From NCBI RefSeq assembly GCF_000425585.1, contig NZ_AUDS01000015.1, positions 124,001 to 188,000 of the forward strand: a stretch of 64,000 bases of DNA, read 5' to 3'. Shown one piece after another: positions 17,431-26,197 of this stretch (positions are counted from its first letter, which is position 1; each line of letters starts with the position of its first letter). The position numbers and the translations under genes were made by a program. Source of the stretch: Terrimonas ferruginea DSM 30193 (GTDB lineage Bacteria; Bacteroidota; Bacteroidia; Chitinophagales; Chitinophagaceae). Under the pieces are notes generated by a model, which ran no database searches, had not been told where the DNA came from, and saw nothing but the letters and a program-made list of their open reading frames with translations.

Positions 17431-18618
17431 ATGGCAAAAGAGACCTTTAAGAGGGAAAAACCTCACGTTAACATTGGTACCATTGGCCACGTTGACCATG
17501 GTAAAACCACGCTGACTGCCGCCATTACAGACATCCTTTCAAAGAAAGGTCTGGCGCAGGCTAAAAAATATGACGAAATCGACGGAGCTCCTGAGGAAAA
17601 AGAGCGCGGTATCACTATCAACACCGCTCACGTAGAATACGAAACAGCTAATCGTCACTATGCACACGTAGACTGCCCTGGTCACGCTGACTATGTGAAA
17701 AACATGATCACCGGTGCTGCCCAGATGGACGGTGCTATCTTAGTTGTGGCTGCTACAGACGGTCCTATGCCTCAAACAAAAGAACACATCCTGCTTGCTG
17801 CCCAGGTAGGTGTACCTAAAATGGTTGTGTTTCTGAATAAAGTTGACCTCGTTGACGACGAAGAGCTCCTGGAGCTGGTTGAGATCGAGGTTCGCGAAGA
17901 ACTGACTAAACGCGGTTTCGACGGCGACAACACTCCAATCATCAAAGGTTCCGCTACAGGCGCCCTCGCTGGTGAAGAAAAGTGGGTTAAAGAAATTGAA
18001 AACCTGATGGACGCTGTTGACAGCTACATCCCACTGCCTCCTCGTCCGGTTGATCTGCCGTTCCTGATGAGCGTAGAGGACGTATTCTCTATCACTGGTC
18101 GTGGTACTGTTGCTACCGGTCGTATCGAGCGTGGCCGTATCAAAGTTGGTGAGCCTGTTGAGATCGTAGGTCTGCAGGAGTCTCCCCTGAACTCTACCGT
18201 TACAGGTGTTGAGATGTTCCGCAAACTCCTCGACGAAGGTGAAGCTGGTGATAACGCCGGTCTCCTCCTCCGTGGTGTTGAAAAAACACAGATCCGTCGC
18301 GGTATGGTAATCGTTAAACCCGGTTCCATCACTCCGCACACGGACTTCAAAGGCGAAGTTTACGTACTGAGCAAAGACGAAGGTGGCCGTCACACTCCAT
18401 TCTTCAACAAATACCGTCCTCAATTCTACTTCCGTACAACTGACGTTACAGGTGAAGTAGAACTGAACGCAGGAACAGAAATGGTTATGCCTGGTGATAA
18501 CACCAACCTGACCGTTAAACTGATCCAACCGATCGCTATGGAAAAAGGTCTGAAATTCGCGATCCGCGAAGGTGGCCGTACCGTAGGTGCAGGACAGGTT
18601 ACTGAGATCTTGAAATAA
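17431..18618 (+). CDS. tuf: Translation elongation factor Tu
   Basis: The 395-aa GTPase delivers aminoacyl-tRNA to the ribosome. It has the P-loop GHVDHGKT at 19-26, switch [18 protein letters not shown] for guanine recognition, and the two C-terminal beta-barrel domains. The open frame extends 38 codons upstream, but [14 protein letters not shown] at 17431 is the family start. There is no SD; an A-rich leader precedes the ATG, as usual in this phylum. The tRNA(4)-tuf-tRNA-Trp-secE-nusG order is a conserved bacterial arrangement. Confidence 0.98.
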   Translation: MAKETFKREKPHVNIGTIGHVDHGKTTLTAAITDILSKKGLAQAKKYDEIDGAPEEKERGITINTAHVEYETANRHYAHVDCPGHADYVKNMITGAAQMDGAILVVAATDGPMPQTKEHILLAAQVGVPKMVVFLNKVDLVDDEELLELVEIEVREELTKRGFDGDNTPIIKGSATGALAGEEKWVKEIENLMDAVDSYIPLPPRPVDLPFLMSVEDVFSITGRGTVATGRIERGRIKVGEPVEIVGLQESPLNSTVTGVEMFRKLLDEGEAGDNAGLLLRGVEKTQIRRGMVIVKPGSITPHTDFKGEVYVLSKDEGGRHTPFFNKYRPQFYFRTTDVTGEVELNAGTEMVMPGDNTNLTVKLIQPIAMEKGLKFAIREGGRTVGAGQVTEILK

Positions 18619-18639
18619 GTCCGGTCACAAGCCACAAGC

Positions 18640-18672
18640 TTGTAACAAGGATCGCAAATAACTATATATTTG
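18640..18672 (+). promoter_or_regulatory. Promoter candidate for tRNA-Trp-secE-nusG
   Basis: TTG at 18640-18642 and TAtaTTTG at 18665-18672 are separated by 22 nt, directly after tuf. Transcription would begin just before the hairpin at 18684. Confidence 0.55.
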
Positions 18673-18683
18673 CAAAGAAATAC

Positions 18684-18721
18684 GCTAAAAGCTGTTCGCC
18701 GGATGGCGGATAGCTTTTAGC
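18684..18721 (+). terminator. Strong hairpin between tuf and tRNA-Trp
   Basis: A 10-bp perfect outer stem GCTAAAAGCT/AGCTTTTAGC encloses an inner CGCC/GGCG stem and is followed by TTTCT. It could terminate tuf transcripts or shape the 5' end of the tRNA-Trp precursor, since it ends 5 nt before that tRNA. Confidence 0.6.
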
Positions 18722-18726
18722 TTTCT

Positions 18727-18798
18727 ACGGGCATAGTACAACGGTTAGTATAGAGGTCTCCAAAACCTTTGATCTGGGTTCGAATCCTAGTGCCCGTG
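18727..18798 (+). tRNA. tRNA-Trp (anticodon CCA)
   Basis: The 72-nt cloverleaf has acceptor acgggca/tgcccgt with discriminator G, anticodon loop ctCCAaa, and T loop ttcgaat. The 3' CCA is not encoded. It lies between tuf and secE, its usual place in this phylum. Confidence 0.95.
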
Positions 18799-18842
18799 CT
18801 ACTTTTTGAGCGACTTAAATCGCAGATTTTTAAATCGAAACG

Positions 18843-19037
18843 ATGAACAAAATCGGAAACTATTTCAGAGAGAGCTACAAGGAGCTGACCGAGAAGGTGA
18901 CCTGGCCTACATGGGCACAACTCCAGCAGTCCACTATGATCGTACTCGTATCAACCATGCTGATCACAGCATTGGTATGGGTAATGGACTTCCTGGCCGG
19001 CGGCGCATTAAACTTTCTGTATCAAACCCTTTTTTAA
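18843..19037 (+). CDS. secE: Preprotein translocase subunit SecE
   Basis: The 64-aa protein has the short amphipathic SecE helix (YFRESYKELTEKVTWPTW) followed by a single membrane segment (MIVLVSTMLITALVWVMDFL). SecE clamps the SecY channel in the inner membrane. This short one-TM form is common outside Gammaproteobacteria. The gene is followed by nusG 6 bp later. Confidence 0.95.
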   Translation: MNKIGNYFRESYKELTEKVTWPTWAQLQQSTMIVLVSTMLITALVWVMDFLAGGALNFLYQTLF

Positions 19038-19043
19038 CGGACG

Positions 19044-19631
19044 ATGGAAACAACAGCTAGCAATAATGCCCAGCAACCTGCCGAACAGGAAACCAAATGG
19101 TTCGTGCTTCGTGTAGTGAGCGGCAAGGAGCGTAAGGTTAAAGAGTACCTCGATAAAGAGATCTCCCGTGGCGGTTGGAGTGAAATCGTGAAACAGGTAT
19201 TCCTGCCCGTGGAGAAAGTGTACAAGGTTGCCAATGGCAAAAAAGTCATGCGCGAACGCAACTATTATCCCGGTTATGTAATGATCGAGATCGTAGACGG
19301 CAAACTCAACGACGACCTGCGCGACGTTATCAAAAACACCAACAGCGTTATCCACTTCCTCGGTAAAGACGATCCTATCGCCCTCCGCAAATCAGAAGTG
19401 AATAAAATGCTCGGTAAGATCGACGAGATGACCGAAACCGGTGGCTTAAGCATGAGCGAACCGTTCATCGTTGGCGAAACCATCAAGATCATCGAAGGAC
19501 CATTCAACGATTTCAACGGCGTAATCGAAGAAGTAAACGACGAGAAGAAGAAACTGAAAGTTACCGTGAAAATCTTCGGACGATCCACACCTGTAGAACT
19601 GAATTATATGCAGGTCGAAAAAATCAGCTAG
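19044..19631 (+). CDS. nusG: Transcription termination/antitermination factor NusG
   Basis: The 195-aa protein has an NGN domain (KWFVLRVVSGKERKVKEYL near 18-36; YYPGYVMIEI) that contacts RNA polymerase, and a C-terminal KOW domain (ETIKIIEGPFNDFNGVIEEV). It couples transcription to translation or Rho. An acidic, Gln-rich N-terminal extension of about 15 residues is present. It is co-transcribed with secE, with the ribosomal genes following further downstream. Confidence 0.97.
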   Translation: METTASNNAQQPAEQETKWFVLRVVSGKERKVKEYLDKEISRGGWSEIVKQVFLPVEKVYKVANGKKVMRERNYYPGYVMIEIVDGKLNDDLRDVIKNTNSVIHFLGKDDPIALRKSEVNKMLGKIDEMTETGGLSMSEPFIVGETIKIIEGPFNDFNGVIEEVNDEKKKLKVTVKIFGRSTPVELNYMQVEKIS

Positions 19632-19655
19632 TATACTGAAATAACTTTTTACCAT

Positions 19656-19684
19656 AACGAGCCAACCTCAACAGTTGGCTCGTT
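19656..19684 (+). terminator. Hairpin after nusG
   Basis: A perfect 11-bp stem AACGAGCCAAC/GTTGGCTCGTT with a 7-nt loop starts 25 nt after the nusG stop. No T run follows, so it may stabilise the 3' end rather than terminate. Confidence 0.5.
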
Positions 19685-19704
19685 GTCATTCCGCCGGTAC
19701 CGTT

Positions 19705-21387
19705 ATGCACAAATTAACGTCCCTGCAGGGATCAACCCGAACCGACCGCATCTGGCTTGTCATTTTCCTGGCTTGCTATGTTCTCTCCGTACTCATCAAC
19801 CTCAGTTACTTTCCCCTCGACGGCGAAGAACCACGACGCGCCATCATCGCCATTGAAATGATGGAGTCCGGTAATTTCATCCGACCCACCACCATGGGCT
19901 GGGAGTATTACAACAAACCACCACTTTACAACTGGATCATCAGCGGACTCATGATACTCACGGGTTCGTCCGATGAACTGGCTGTAAGGCTCGCTTCATT
20001 GCTCAGTATCCTCGCATGGGGACTGGCCAATTATTATTTTGTCAGAAAATTAATCTCCCCTTATACCGCTGTTCTTTCTTCTCTTTTTCTCATGACCAGC
20101 CTCGATCTTTTCTTCTGGGGATTGAGCAACGGCGGAGAGATCGATGTGTTCTACAGCCTGATCGTATACCTGCAGGCCATGACACTTTTTTATTTCAACC
20201 AGGACAAGCGATGGACCACGATGTACCTGCTTTCTTATGCATTGTGCGCAGTCGGATTTCTTACCAAAGGATTTCCTTCCCTGCTGTTCCAGGGCCTCAC
20301 GCTTGCAGCACTGTGCGTCTACAACAGATCGGTGCGCATATTGTTCCATTGGGCGCATTTTGCAGGCATCGCCTTACTCGGCGTGCTGGTCGGAAGTTAT
20401 TTTTATGTATATAGTTTTTATGGTCAGGCCGATAAATTTTTCGTTAACCTGCTGAAAGAATCGTTGAATAAATCCGCAGTAGGAGAGAACCGTCAGGCTC
20501 TCTGGAAAAAGACATTGATGTATCCCGCCGAATTCCTGAAGCTGCTGCTGCCGTGGTCGCTGTTCCTTTTCTTTCTTATCCGCAAAACAAAACTTAAACT
20601 TCGCCACACACCGCTGGTCTATTTTGCTTTACTGTTTATTCTTTTCAATATTCCGGTGTACTGGTTTACCGGCAAGCCAAAGATGCGGTATGTGTACATG
20701 TTCATACCTTTTGCCTTGATGATTCTTACCTGGTTGTATGCCTCATTCCGCGAGCGTTATCCTGAGATTGTGCAGAAGGTGCTGCGCTATATGTTTATTT
20801 TGTTTGCATTGGTGCTGGCGGGGCTCATCATCTTACCTTTTTTAAAAGATGTAAACGAGGTGGCGGCAGGAATATGCATCTTGTTGCTGGCGGGATACCT
20901 GGTGATTTACCGGCGGTTGACGATCCGTTATGGAATTATATGTTTCGTCATGGGCCTTGCGCTGGTGCGCCTGATCTATGCGGTGGTGCTGATACCGGTA
21001 CGTTATGAAGCCCGCGAAATAAAATATGACCAGGAAATGGAAAACATAGCGGATGCCAACGATAACCGTCCGCTCAGTTTTTATAAAAAACCTGATACAC
21101 TCGATCTCGATATGGATCTGGAGATCGTGGATATCAATGAAGGTAAACTACCGGTGATCCCCGATATCGCGTACGAGATGCCGTATTATTATTATCTCTC
21201 CAGCGGTCAGATCATGCAGTACGATACGATACTCAGACCGGGACAGTCCTATATAGGTTACCGGTCCGACGTAAGGCAACTGAATCCCGAAGTGCTCTAT
21301 TCGTTTAAAGATAAGTACCAGCGGAACGAGGAAGTGATTTTGTTCCGGGTAAAGCCTTTAAGTCCGTCGGGTAATAGCTTGCATTAG
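19705..21387 (+). CDS. ArnT/PMT-like glycosyltransferase (GT39/GT83 type)
   Basis: The 560-aa polytopic inner-membrane protein has about eleven hydrophobic segments. The first periplasmic loop has DGEEPRRAIIAIEMMESGNF and WEYYNKPPLYNW, the acidic DxE-type motif and the NKPPL motif of ArnT/PMT GT-C enzymes that transfer a sugar from a polyprenyl-phosphate donor. A soluble C-terminal part of about 115 residues follows the last membrane segment. A TTG start at 19675 would lie in the nusG hairpin, so ATG at 19705 is chosen. It interrupts the nusG-rplK order; acceptor unknown. Confidence 0.83.
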   Translation: MHKLTSLQGSTRTDRIWLVIFLACYVLSVLINLSYFPLDGEEPRRAIIAIEMMESGNFIRPTTMGWEYYNKPPLYNWIISGLMILTGSSDELAVRLASLLSILAWGLANYYFVRKLISPYTAVLSSLFLMTSLDLFFWGLSNGGEIDVFYSLIVYLQAMTLFYFNQDKRWTTMYLLSYALCAVGFLTKGFPSLLFQGLTLAALCVYNRSVRILFHWAHFAGIALLGVLVGSYFYVYSFYGQADKFFVNLLKESLNKSAVGENRQALWKKTLMYPAEFLKLLLPWSLFLFFLIRKTKLKLRHTPLVYFALLFILFNIPVYWFTGKPKMRYVYMFIPFALMILTWLYASFRERYPEIVQKVLRYMFILFALVLAGLIILPFLKDVNEVAAGICILLLAGYLVIYRRLTIRYGIICFVMGLALVRLIYAVVLIPVRYEAREIKYDQEMENIADANDNRPLSFYKKPDTLDLDMDLEIVDINEGKLPVIPDIAYEMPYYYYLSSGQIMQYDTILRPGQSYIGYRSDVRQLNPEVLYSFKDKYQRNEEVILFRVKPLSPSGNSLH

Positions 21388-21433
21388 ACGTGCTCATCTT
21401 AATTTTTATGAAAAGGAATATTGGGGATTAGAC

Positions 21434-21441
21434 TAACTTTG
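21434..21441 (+). promoter_or_regulatory. -7 element for the PKD lipoprotein gene
   Basis: TAacTTTG matches TAnnTTTG, 25 nt before the ATG at 21467. No clear -33 TTG is seen at the usual spacing. Confidence 0.45.
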
Positions 21442-21466
21442 CCGAAGTTTAACCAAACCACCATTG

Positions 21467-22411
21467 ATGAAACTGCGAATCCTTATCGGTACGATCTTTT
21501 CGACCGTAATCTTCACATCTTTTAGTTGTCAGAAAGAAACCGAATTTATCGGGAATGAAAATAAAGTTCCGGTTGCTGACGCCGGCCAATCCAAAAATAT
21601 CGTGTTACCTCAGGACAATGTCGTTGTAACAGGTACAGGTACCGACAGCGACGGCCAGGTTGTGGCTTATCTCTGGAGTCAGGTAGCGGGCCCTGCAGAA
21701 ACGGTGATCGTAAACCCGGGTGCACCTTCTACCCAGATCAAAGGATTCCGCCAGGGTGAATATATTTTCCAGTTGATGGTTACGGACAATGACGGTGCCA
21801 CAGGTGTTGATACCATGAAAGTTATTGTAGCCGCTCCTCCGGCCAGCACTACCGCTACGTTTGCTCCTGCAAACAATCCCAATGAATTGCAATTGCTGAA
21901 TGAAGGGGGCTGGGTCAGAACGATCACTGGAATTGATCTGCCTGTGATGACCTGGACAACAGGAGGCGGAAACTTTATTGGCCGCGAGATCGTGAAATTT
22001 GACATGAGCACAATTCCATCGGCCGCTACTATAGTAAGTGCAAATCTTTATCTGTATTCTTATCCAAGTCCAACGATCAACGGCAACCTCCAGGATGCGA
22101 ACTTTGGTTCGGACAATTCAATGCTTGTTCAGCAGATTACAAGCAACTGGTCGGCTTCTACTGTAACGGTAAACAACATGCCGTCGGTAAATACTGCGGG
22201 TCAGATAGTAGTGCCATCTACTACACAGCCACGGCTTGATCTCGACCTGAACGTAAAAGACATGGTGCAGAGCATGGTTAGCGGCAATGCGAATTATGGA
22301 TTCTTATTGCGCATGCAGACTGAAGCAGCCTACAAATCCCGTCTGTTTGTATCCAGCTATAATACCACGCATACCACGTTGCATCCAAAGTTGGTAGTGG
22401 TGTACAGATAG
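21467..22411 (+). CDS. PKD-domain lipoprotein with a DNRLRE-like C-terminal domain
   Basis: The 314-aa predicted lipoprotein has the lipobox-like FTSFSC with Cys21. A PKD/Ig-like fold covers about 30-120 (PVADAGQSKNIVLPQDNVVV, DSDGQVVAYLWSQ, VTDNDGATGVDT). A C-terminal half resembling DNRLRE/CBM96-like modules follows (REIVKFDMSTIPSAATIVSA, LYLYSY, DLDLNVKDMVQ, KLVVVY). Such modules usually mediate adhesion or carbohydrate binding at the cell surface. It is a stand-alone gene with its own -7 box. ATG at 21467 is chosen over an adjacent TTG. The ligand is unknown. Confidence 0.75.
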   Translation: MKLRILIGTIFSTVIFTSFSCQKETEFIGNENKVPVADAGQSKNIVLPQDNVVVTGTGTDSDGQVVAYLWSQVAGPAETVIVNPGAPSTQIKGFRQGEYIFQLMVTDNDGATGVDTMKVIVAAPPASTTATFAPANNPNELQLLNEGGWVRTITGIDLPVMTWTTGGGNFIGREIVKFDMSTIPSAATIVSANLYLYSYPSPTINGNLQDANFGSDNSMLVQQITSNWSASTVTVNNMPSVNTAGQIVVPSTTQPRLDLDLNVKDMVQSMVSGNANYGFLLRMQTEAAYKSRLFVSSYNTTHTTLHPKLVVVYR

Positions 22412-22419
22412 GTAGTGAG

Positions 22420-22468
22420 TAATAAGTATTAAGTTATAAGTGTTAAGTAATAAGTGTTAAGTAATAAC
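22420..22468. repeat. Heptamer array, family B (TNNTAAG)
   Basis: Seven consecutive exact-length 7-bp units (TAATAAG, TATTAAG, TTATAAG, TGTTAAG and so on) begin 9 nt after the TAG stop of the lipoprotein gene. Every unit contains TAA in the sense direction of that gene. Confidence 0.9.
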
Positions 22469-22478
22469 GAGTAAGGGT

Positions 22479-22532
22479 AAAGCCGATGTAAGTTTTAGCG
22501 GATTTTTTTTGCTCAAAACTTACATCGGCTTT
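22479..22532 (+). terminator. Long perfect hairpin, possible terminator
   Basis: An 18-bp perfect stem beginning AAAGCCGATG and its complement enclose an 18-nt loop that contains a T8 run. No T run follows the stem on the plus strand, so function as a terminator is uncertain. Confidence 0.5.
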
Positions 22533-22555
22533 TACTTACAGCTTAATAACCAGCA

Positions 22556-22590
22556 CCTTAAACCTTACACCTTACGCCTTCCACCTTAAT
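22556..22590. repeat. Heptamer array, family C (CCTTANR)
   Basis: Five consecutive 7-bp units (CCTTAAA, CCTTACA, CCTTACG, CCTTCCA, CCTTAAT) directly abut the -33 box of the rplK promoter. Confidence 0.88.
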
Positions 22591-22621
22591 TTGGTATTCT
22601 GATCAGACAGGCTTACTTTTG
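22590..22621 (+). promoter_or_regulatory. Promoter of the rplKAJL operon
   Basis: TTTG at 22590-22593 and TActTTTG at 22614-22621 are separated by 20 nt, a full match to the Bacteroidota consensus. Confidence 0.8.
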
Positions 22622-22725
22622 CACCCCCAATCAGTTCTTTCGATATCCCGGTTTTGCCGGGGGTGAGGAATTTGGGAGCTCTGGTCAATAATGCCAGGGC
22701 GCTTGAACCAATAAATCAAAAAGAA

Positions 22726-23169
22726 ATGGCAAAAGAAATCAGCGGCTATGTAAAGCTGCAATGCAAGGGCGGCCAGGCCAACCCGGCTCCCCCGATCGGT
22801 CCTGCGCTGGGTTCCAAAGGTGTGAACATCATGGAATTCTGTAAGCAGTTCAATGCCCGCACACAGGACAAACCCGGAAAAGTTCTTCCGGTACTCATCA
22901 CCGTTTACAGCGACAAAAGTTTTGATTTCGTCATCAAAACTCCTCCCGCAGCTATTCAGCTGATGGAAGCCGCTAAAATTCAGAAAGGTTCCAAAGAAAG
23001 CAACCGCGCCAAAGTAGGTAAAGTGAGCTGGGATCAGGTAGAGGCTATTGCGAAAGACAAAATGCCCGACCTGAACTGTTTCACCGTAGAAAGCGCCATG
23101 AAAATGGTTGCCGGTACTGCCCGCAGCATGGGTCTGAACGTAGAAGGGAAAGCTCCCTGGGAAAATTAA
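22726..23169 (+). CDS. rplK: 50S ribosomal protein L11
   Basis: The 147-aa protein of the GTPase-associated centre has the conserved proline-rich stretch [20 protein letters not shown] near residues 19-38 and a C-terminal RNA-binding domain ending in [12 protein letters not shown]. The start [12 protein letters not shown] at 22726 matches the family; 24 upstream codons in the same frame are leader. It is first in the order L11-L1-L10-L7/L12. Confidence 0.97.
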   Translation: MAKEISGYVKLQCKGGQANPAPPIGPALGSKGVNIMEFCKQFNARTQDKPGKVLPVLITVYSDKSFDFVIKTPPAAIQLMEAAKIQKGSKESNRAKVGKVSWDQVEAIAKDKMPDLNCFTVESAMKMVAGTARSMGLNVEGKAPWEN

Positions 23170-23210
23170 TACGTTCCCGCTTTAACTAGAACCTTTTAAA
23201 ACGAATTACA

Positions 23211-23906
23211 ATGGCATTCATTAGCAAAAAAAGAAAGGCGGTCAACTCCAAAGTGAACGCTGACAAAGCATACTCGCTCAAAGAAGCTTCTTCTTTGGTG
23301 AAAGAGATCAACACAACAAAATTCGACGCTTCTGTTGACCTGCACGTGCGTCTGGGTGTAGACCCCAAGAAAGCCGACCAGGCAATCCGCGGTACTGTTA
23401 CCCTCCCTCACGGCACCGGTAAAACAAAGCGCGTACTCGTACTCTGCACTCCTGATAAAGAAGCTGCCGCCAACGAAGCCGGCGCTGATTATGTAGGACT
23501 GGATGAGTTCATCACTAAAATCGAAGGCGGATGGGTAGATATCGATGTGATCATCGCTACACCTGCCGTAATGCCTAAGATCGGTAAACTGGGTAAAGTA
23601 CTCGGTCCACGTAACCTGATGCCCAACCCCAAGACCGGCACTGTAACAAATGATGTAGCTGCTGCCGTCAACGAAGTTAAAGGTGGTAAGATTGCTTTTA
23701 AAGTTGACAAAGCCGGTATCATTCACGCCTCTATCGGTCGTGTGAGCTTTGCTCCAGAGAAACTCGCGGAAAACAGCCAGGAATTCCTGAATGCTATCAT
23801 CCGTGCAAAACCTGCTACTGCCAAAGGTACTTACCTGAAAGGCATCAGCATGGCCAGCTCCATGAGCCCCGGTATCAGCGTAGATACCAAAGCGTTTATT
23901 CACTAA
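23211..23906 (+). CDS. rplA: 50S ribosomal protein L1
   Basis: The 231-aa protein of the L1 stalk has [20 protein letters not shown] near 43-62, [20 protein letters not shown] near 123-142, and the C-terminal [18 protein letters not shown]. In other bacteria L1 represses its own L11-L1 operon by binding the leader, which could apply here. It lies 41 bp after rplK. Confidence 0.97.
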   Translation: MAFISKKRKAVNSKVNADKAYSLKEASSLVKEINTTKFDASVDLHVRLGVDPKKADQAIRGTVTLPHGTGKTKRVLVLCTPDKEAAANEAGADYVGLDEFITKIEGGWVDIDVIIATPAVMPKIGKLGKVLGPRNLMPNPKTGTVTNDVAAAVNEVKGGKIAFKVDKAGIIHASIGRVSFAPEKLAENSQEFLNAIIRAKPATAKGTYLKGISMASSMSPGISVDTKAFIH

Positions 23907-23978
23907 GCGCTGACCAGCTTTCCCCAACCAAAAGAAGGGGAGTAGTTTCAAACTTTAACGAAGTCAAAACTTACTAAA

Positions 23979-24515
23979 ATGACTAAAGATCAAAAAAACG
24001 AAGTGATTGAACTGCTGAAAGGCAAGTTCGAACAATATAACAACTTCTACATCACTGACACCGAGTCACTGAGCGTAGAACAAGTTGGCAAGCTGCGCCG
24101 CACTTGCTTCGACAAATCTGTTGAGATGAAGGTGGCTAAAAACACCCTCATCCGTAAAGCACTGGAATCGCTGGACAGCGAAAAATATGCAGGTATCTAT
24201 GATTCACTGCACAAAGTAACTGCCCTGATGTTCTCTGAAAACCCCAAAGAACCAGCCCTGATCCTGAGTTCTTTCCGCAAGGAGAGCAACGGCGACAAGC
24301 CTGTTCTGAAGGCCGCTTTCATCAACGGTGACATCTACGAAGGTGATGCACAACTGAAAGCCCTCACACAGATCAAGACCAAGAACGAGCTCATCGGCGA
24401 AGTTATCGGTCTTCTTCAGTCTCCTGCCAAGCGCGTACTGGCTGCCCTGTTGCACCATCACGAGCAACAAGCCGGCGGAAGCACCGAAGCAGAGGCACCC
24501 GCTACAGCGGAGTAA
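23979..24515 (+). CDS. rplJ: 50S ribosomal protein L10
   Basis: The 178-aa protein is the base of the L7/L12 stalk. The N-terminal domain has VEQVGKLRRTCFDKSVEMKV and AKNTLIRKAL for 23S binding, and a C-terminal helical tail for L12 dimers (ELIGEVIGLLQSPAKRVLAA). It ends in an Ala/Glu-rich tail. It is co-directional with rplA and rplL. Confidence 0.96.
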   Translation: MTKDQKNEVIELLKGKFEQYNNFYITDTESLSVEQVGKLRRTCFDKSVEMKVAKNTLIRKALESLDSEKYAGIYDSLHKVTALMFSENPKEPALILSSFRKESNGDKPVLKAAFINGDIYEGDAQLKALTQIKTKNELIGEVIGLLQSPAKRVLAALLHHHEQQAGGSTEAEAPATAE

Positions 24516-24529
24516 TTCCCCGACGTATG

Positions 24530-24545
24530 ATCAGGCTTGCCTGAT
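24530..24545 (+). promoter_or_regulatory. Hairpin between rplJ and rplL
   Basis: ATCAGG/CCTGAT with a 4-nt loop lies 15 nt after rplJ. No T run follows. It may be involved in differential expression, since L12 is made in excess over L10. Confidence 0.35.
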
Positions 24546-24655
24546 TGCGTATATAACTACCCGGCCTGAGGGTATAAAACAAAGGCACAAACAATTTTTT
24601 TAAAGAAGCCGTCGGATCCTTAACACGGAGATGAAGACGGTAAAAATTCAAAACA

Positions 24656-25030
24656 ATGGCAGACGTAAAAGCATTAGCCGAAAGCCTGGTAGGCTTGACA
24701 GTAAAAGAAGTACAAGAACTGGCTGATTTTCTGAAATCAGAGTACGGTATCGAACCCGCTGCTGCTGCAGTAGTAGTTGCTGCTGGTGGCGACGGTGGTG
24801 GAGCCGCTGCTGAAGAAAAAACTGCATTTGACGTAATCCTGAAGAGCGGTGGCGCTTCTAAACTGAACGTAGTTAAGATCGTTAAAGATCTGACTGGTCT
24901 CGGTCTGAAAGAAGCGAAAGAACTGGTTGACACAGCTCCGAAGCCCGTTAAAGAAGGTGTATCTAAAGCAGAAGCTGAAGATATCGCAGCTAAGCTGAAA
25001 GAAGCCGGTGCTGACGTAGAGGTTGCTTAA
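24656..25030 (+). CDS. rplL: 50S ribosomal protein L7/L12
   Basis: The 124-aa acidic stalk protein has an N-terminal dimerisation helix ([19 protein letters not shown]), an Ala/Gly-rich hinge (residues about 37-60) and a globular C-terminal domain with [19 protein letters not shown] and the [13 protein letters not shown] segment. It recruits translational GTPases. It is the last gene of the L11 operon, followed by a strong terminator; rpoB has its own promoter downstream. Confidence 0.97.
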   Translation: MADVKALAESLVGLTVKEVQELADFLKSEYGIEPAAAAVVVAAGGDGGGAAAEEKTAFDVILKSGGASKLNVVKIVKDLTGLGLKEAKELVDTAPKPVKEGVSKAEAEDIAAKLKEAGADVEVA

Positions 25031-25053
25031 TCGCATCTCTCAAAAGATAAAAT

Positions 25054-25080
25054 GGCCCCCACTTGATGGGGGCTTTTTTT
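25054..25080 (+). terminator. Terminator of the rplKAJL operon
   Basis: A GCCCCCA/TGGGGGC stem with a 5-nt loop is followed by seven T. It overlaps the last bases of the convergent helix-hairpin-helix gene. Confidence 0.9.
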
Positions 25081-25945
25081 ATTCCAATTGCAGGTAAGGT
25101 GTAAGCTTCGCAATCGTCTCCTCATCCATCACCGCCATTTTCCGCAGCTCGCCGGGCTGCCGGAAGGGCCCATGCTGCGACCGGTACGCAACGATTGCCT
25201 TTGCCAACTTATACCGGATGTAAGGGTGCCGCGCCAATTCCTCCATCAACGCAGTATTGACCGCGATCTGCCGCAAACGTAATTCACCGATCCGCAGTTG
25301 CGGGAGTATTCTCCGGAACACCGAATCCGGTAATCCATAGGTTTCCGCGATCTGCTCTATCCGGCAGAATCCACCGAGTTTTTCGCGGAAGCTGATGATC
25401 CGGGCCGCGAGCCGCGGACCGATACCCGGCAATGATTCGAACAATGCACTGTCGGCCGCGTTGATATCAACAGATAACTGCACAGGTTTGTAAGATTTTT
25501 TTCCGGTAAGTGGGGAAGGAGGCGCGGCTTGCGCTATGCTGACGTAGGGACGTATCCGCGCCGCATCTGCGGGAGATAAGCCATAGATGCGATCAATGTC
25601 TTCCGGCGAACGGAAACGTCCGCCACGGGCGCGGAAACGCATCAGCGTGCGGACCGTTTTTTCTCTTAACCCAAGCTTCAGCCACCCGGCACTGTCAAGT
25701 GTATTGGGATCAAAATAGAACAGCGGGGCGGGCGCCCATTGCTCCGCCGGTGTGGCTGCTTCCGGCTCGTCAGGCAGCAATACGGCCGCCAGCCAGGCTG
25801 TGTCAGCCCGCAGCGGTGGATCCTTTGGCGGAAGAAAGGAAGGGCTCGACAGGAGCAACAGCATACTAATCAGGAGACTGTACACGGCCACACGTTCTTT
25901 GTACGTGAAGCCGGGCAGGAAGGCGGCCGGAGATCGTTTTTTCAT
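25079..25945 (-). CDS. Helix-hairpin-helix (ComEA-like) protein
   Basis: The 288-aa protein has one N-terminal membrane segment (about 17-38) and an extracytoplasmic part with repeated helix-hairpin-helix DNA-binding units: FDPNTLDSAGWLKLGLREKT (about 73-92), VDINAADSALFESLPGIGPR (about 155-174), and a C-terminal unit with VNTALMEELARHPYIRYKLA. The middle unit with LPGIGPRLA is the classic ComEA-type HhH. In competent bacteria ComEA binds incoming DNA; whether that applies here is inference. It lies alone on the minus strand between rplL and rpoB. Confidence 0.8.
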   Translation of the reverse strand: MKKRSPAAFLPGFTYKERVAVYSLLISMLLLLSSPSFLPPKDPPLRADTAWLAAVLLPDEPEAATPAEQWAPAPLFYFDPNTLDSAGWLKLGLREKTVRTLMRFRARGGRFRSPEDIDRIYGLSPADAARIRPYVSIAQAAPPSPLTGKKSYKPVQLSVDINAADSALFESLPGIGPRLAARIISFREKLGGFCRIEQIAETYGLPDSVFRRILPQLRIGELRLRQIAVNTALMEELARHPYIRYKLAKAIVAYRSQHGPFRQPGELRKMAVMDEETIAKLTPYLQLE

Positions 25946-26026
25946 AAAAGGCCGTTTGCGGAAAATTAATAACAGGCGGCCCGAAAACCATGATGTTTTG
26001 GCCAGATTGTTGTGTGCAAACTTTTT

Positions 26027-26055
26027 TTGCCGATAAATATATTTTCTTACCTTTG
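26027..26055 (+). promoter_or_regulatory. Promoter of rpoBC
   Basis: TTG ending a T-rich run at 26027-26029 and TAccTTTG at 26048-26055 are separated by 18 nt. The leader to rpoB is about 135 nt, long enough for regulation, and contains a TTGGCCAA palindrome. Confidence 0.75.
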
Positions 26056-26197
26056 CAGTCCTTTATTTTGGCCAAATATATTTTGACGTTTCAAACCATT
26101 TCTAAATAATTAGTAATCAGTTACTTTCGTTTTTTCTAAAATGAAGGTCTGAAAGTGGTTTGCGCGTCCAGACTCATTTAAACCGGTTTTTACGCAT

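Larger units (their letters stand above)
22412..22725 (+). other. Spacer with two repeat arrays, a long hairpin, promoter and rplK leader
   Basis: No gene is seen. In order it holds a family B heptamer array, an 18-bp hairpin, a family C heptamer array, a consensus promoter, and an approximately 100-nt leader before rplK. The leader contains CCCGG/CCGGG and CTCTGG/CCAGGG hairpins. A ribosomal-protein autoregulatory site in this leader is plausible but unproven. Confidence 0.6.

Noticed and set aside
17740-18528. Long antisense open frame opposite tuf
   Set aside because: The opposite strand encodes a fully conserved EF-Tu; the antisense frame is a codon-bias shadow.
18806-19060. Alternative frame over secE
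   Set aside because: secE in the other frame has a proper SecE helix and TM; the second frame is a shadow.
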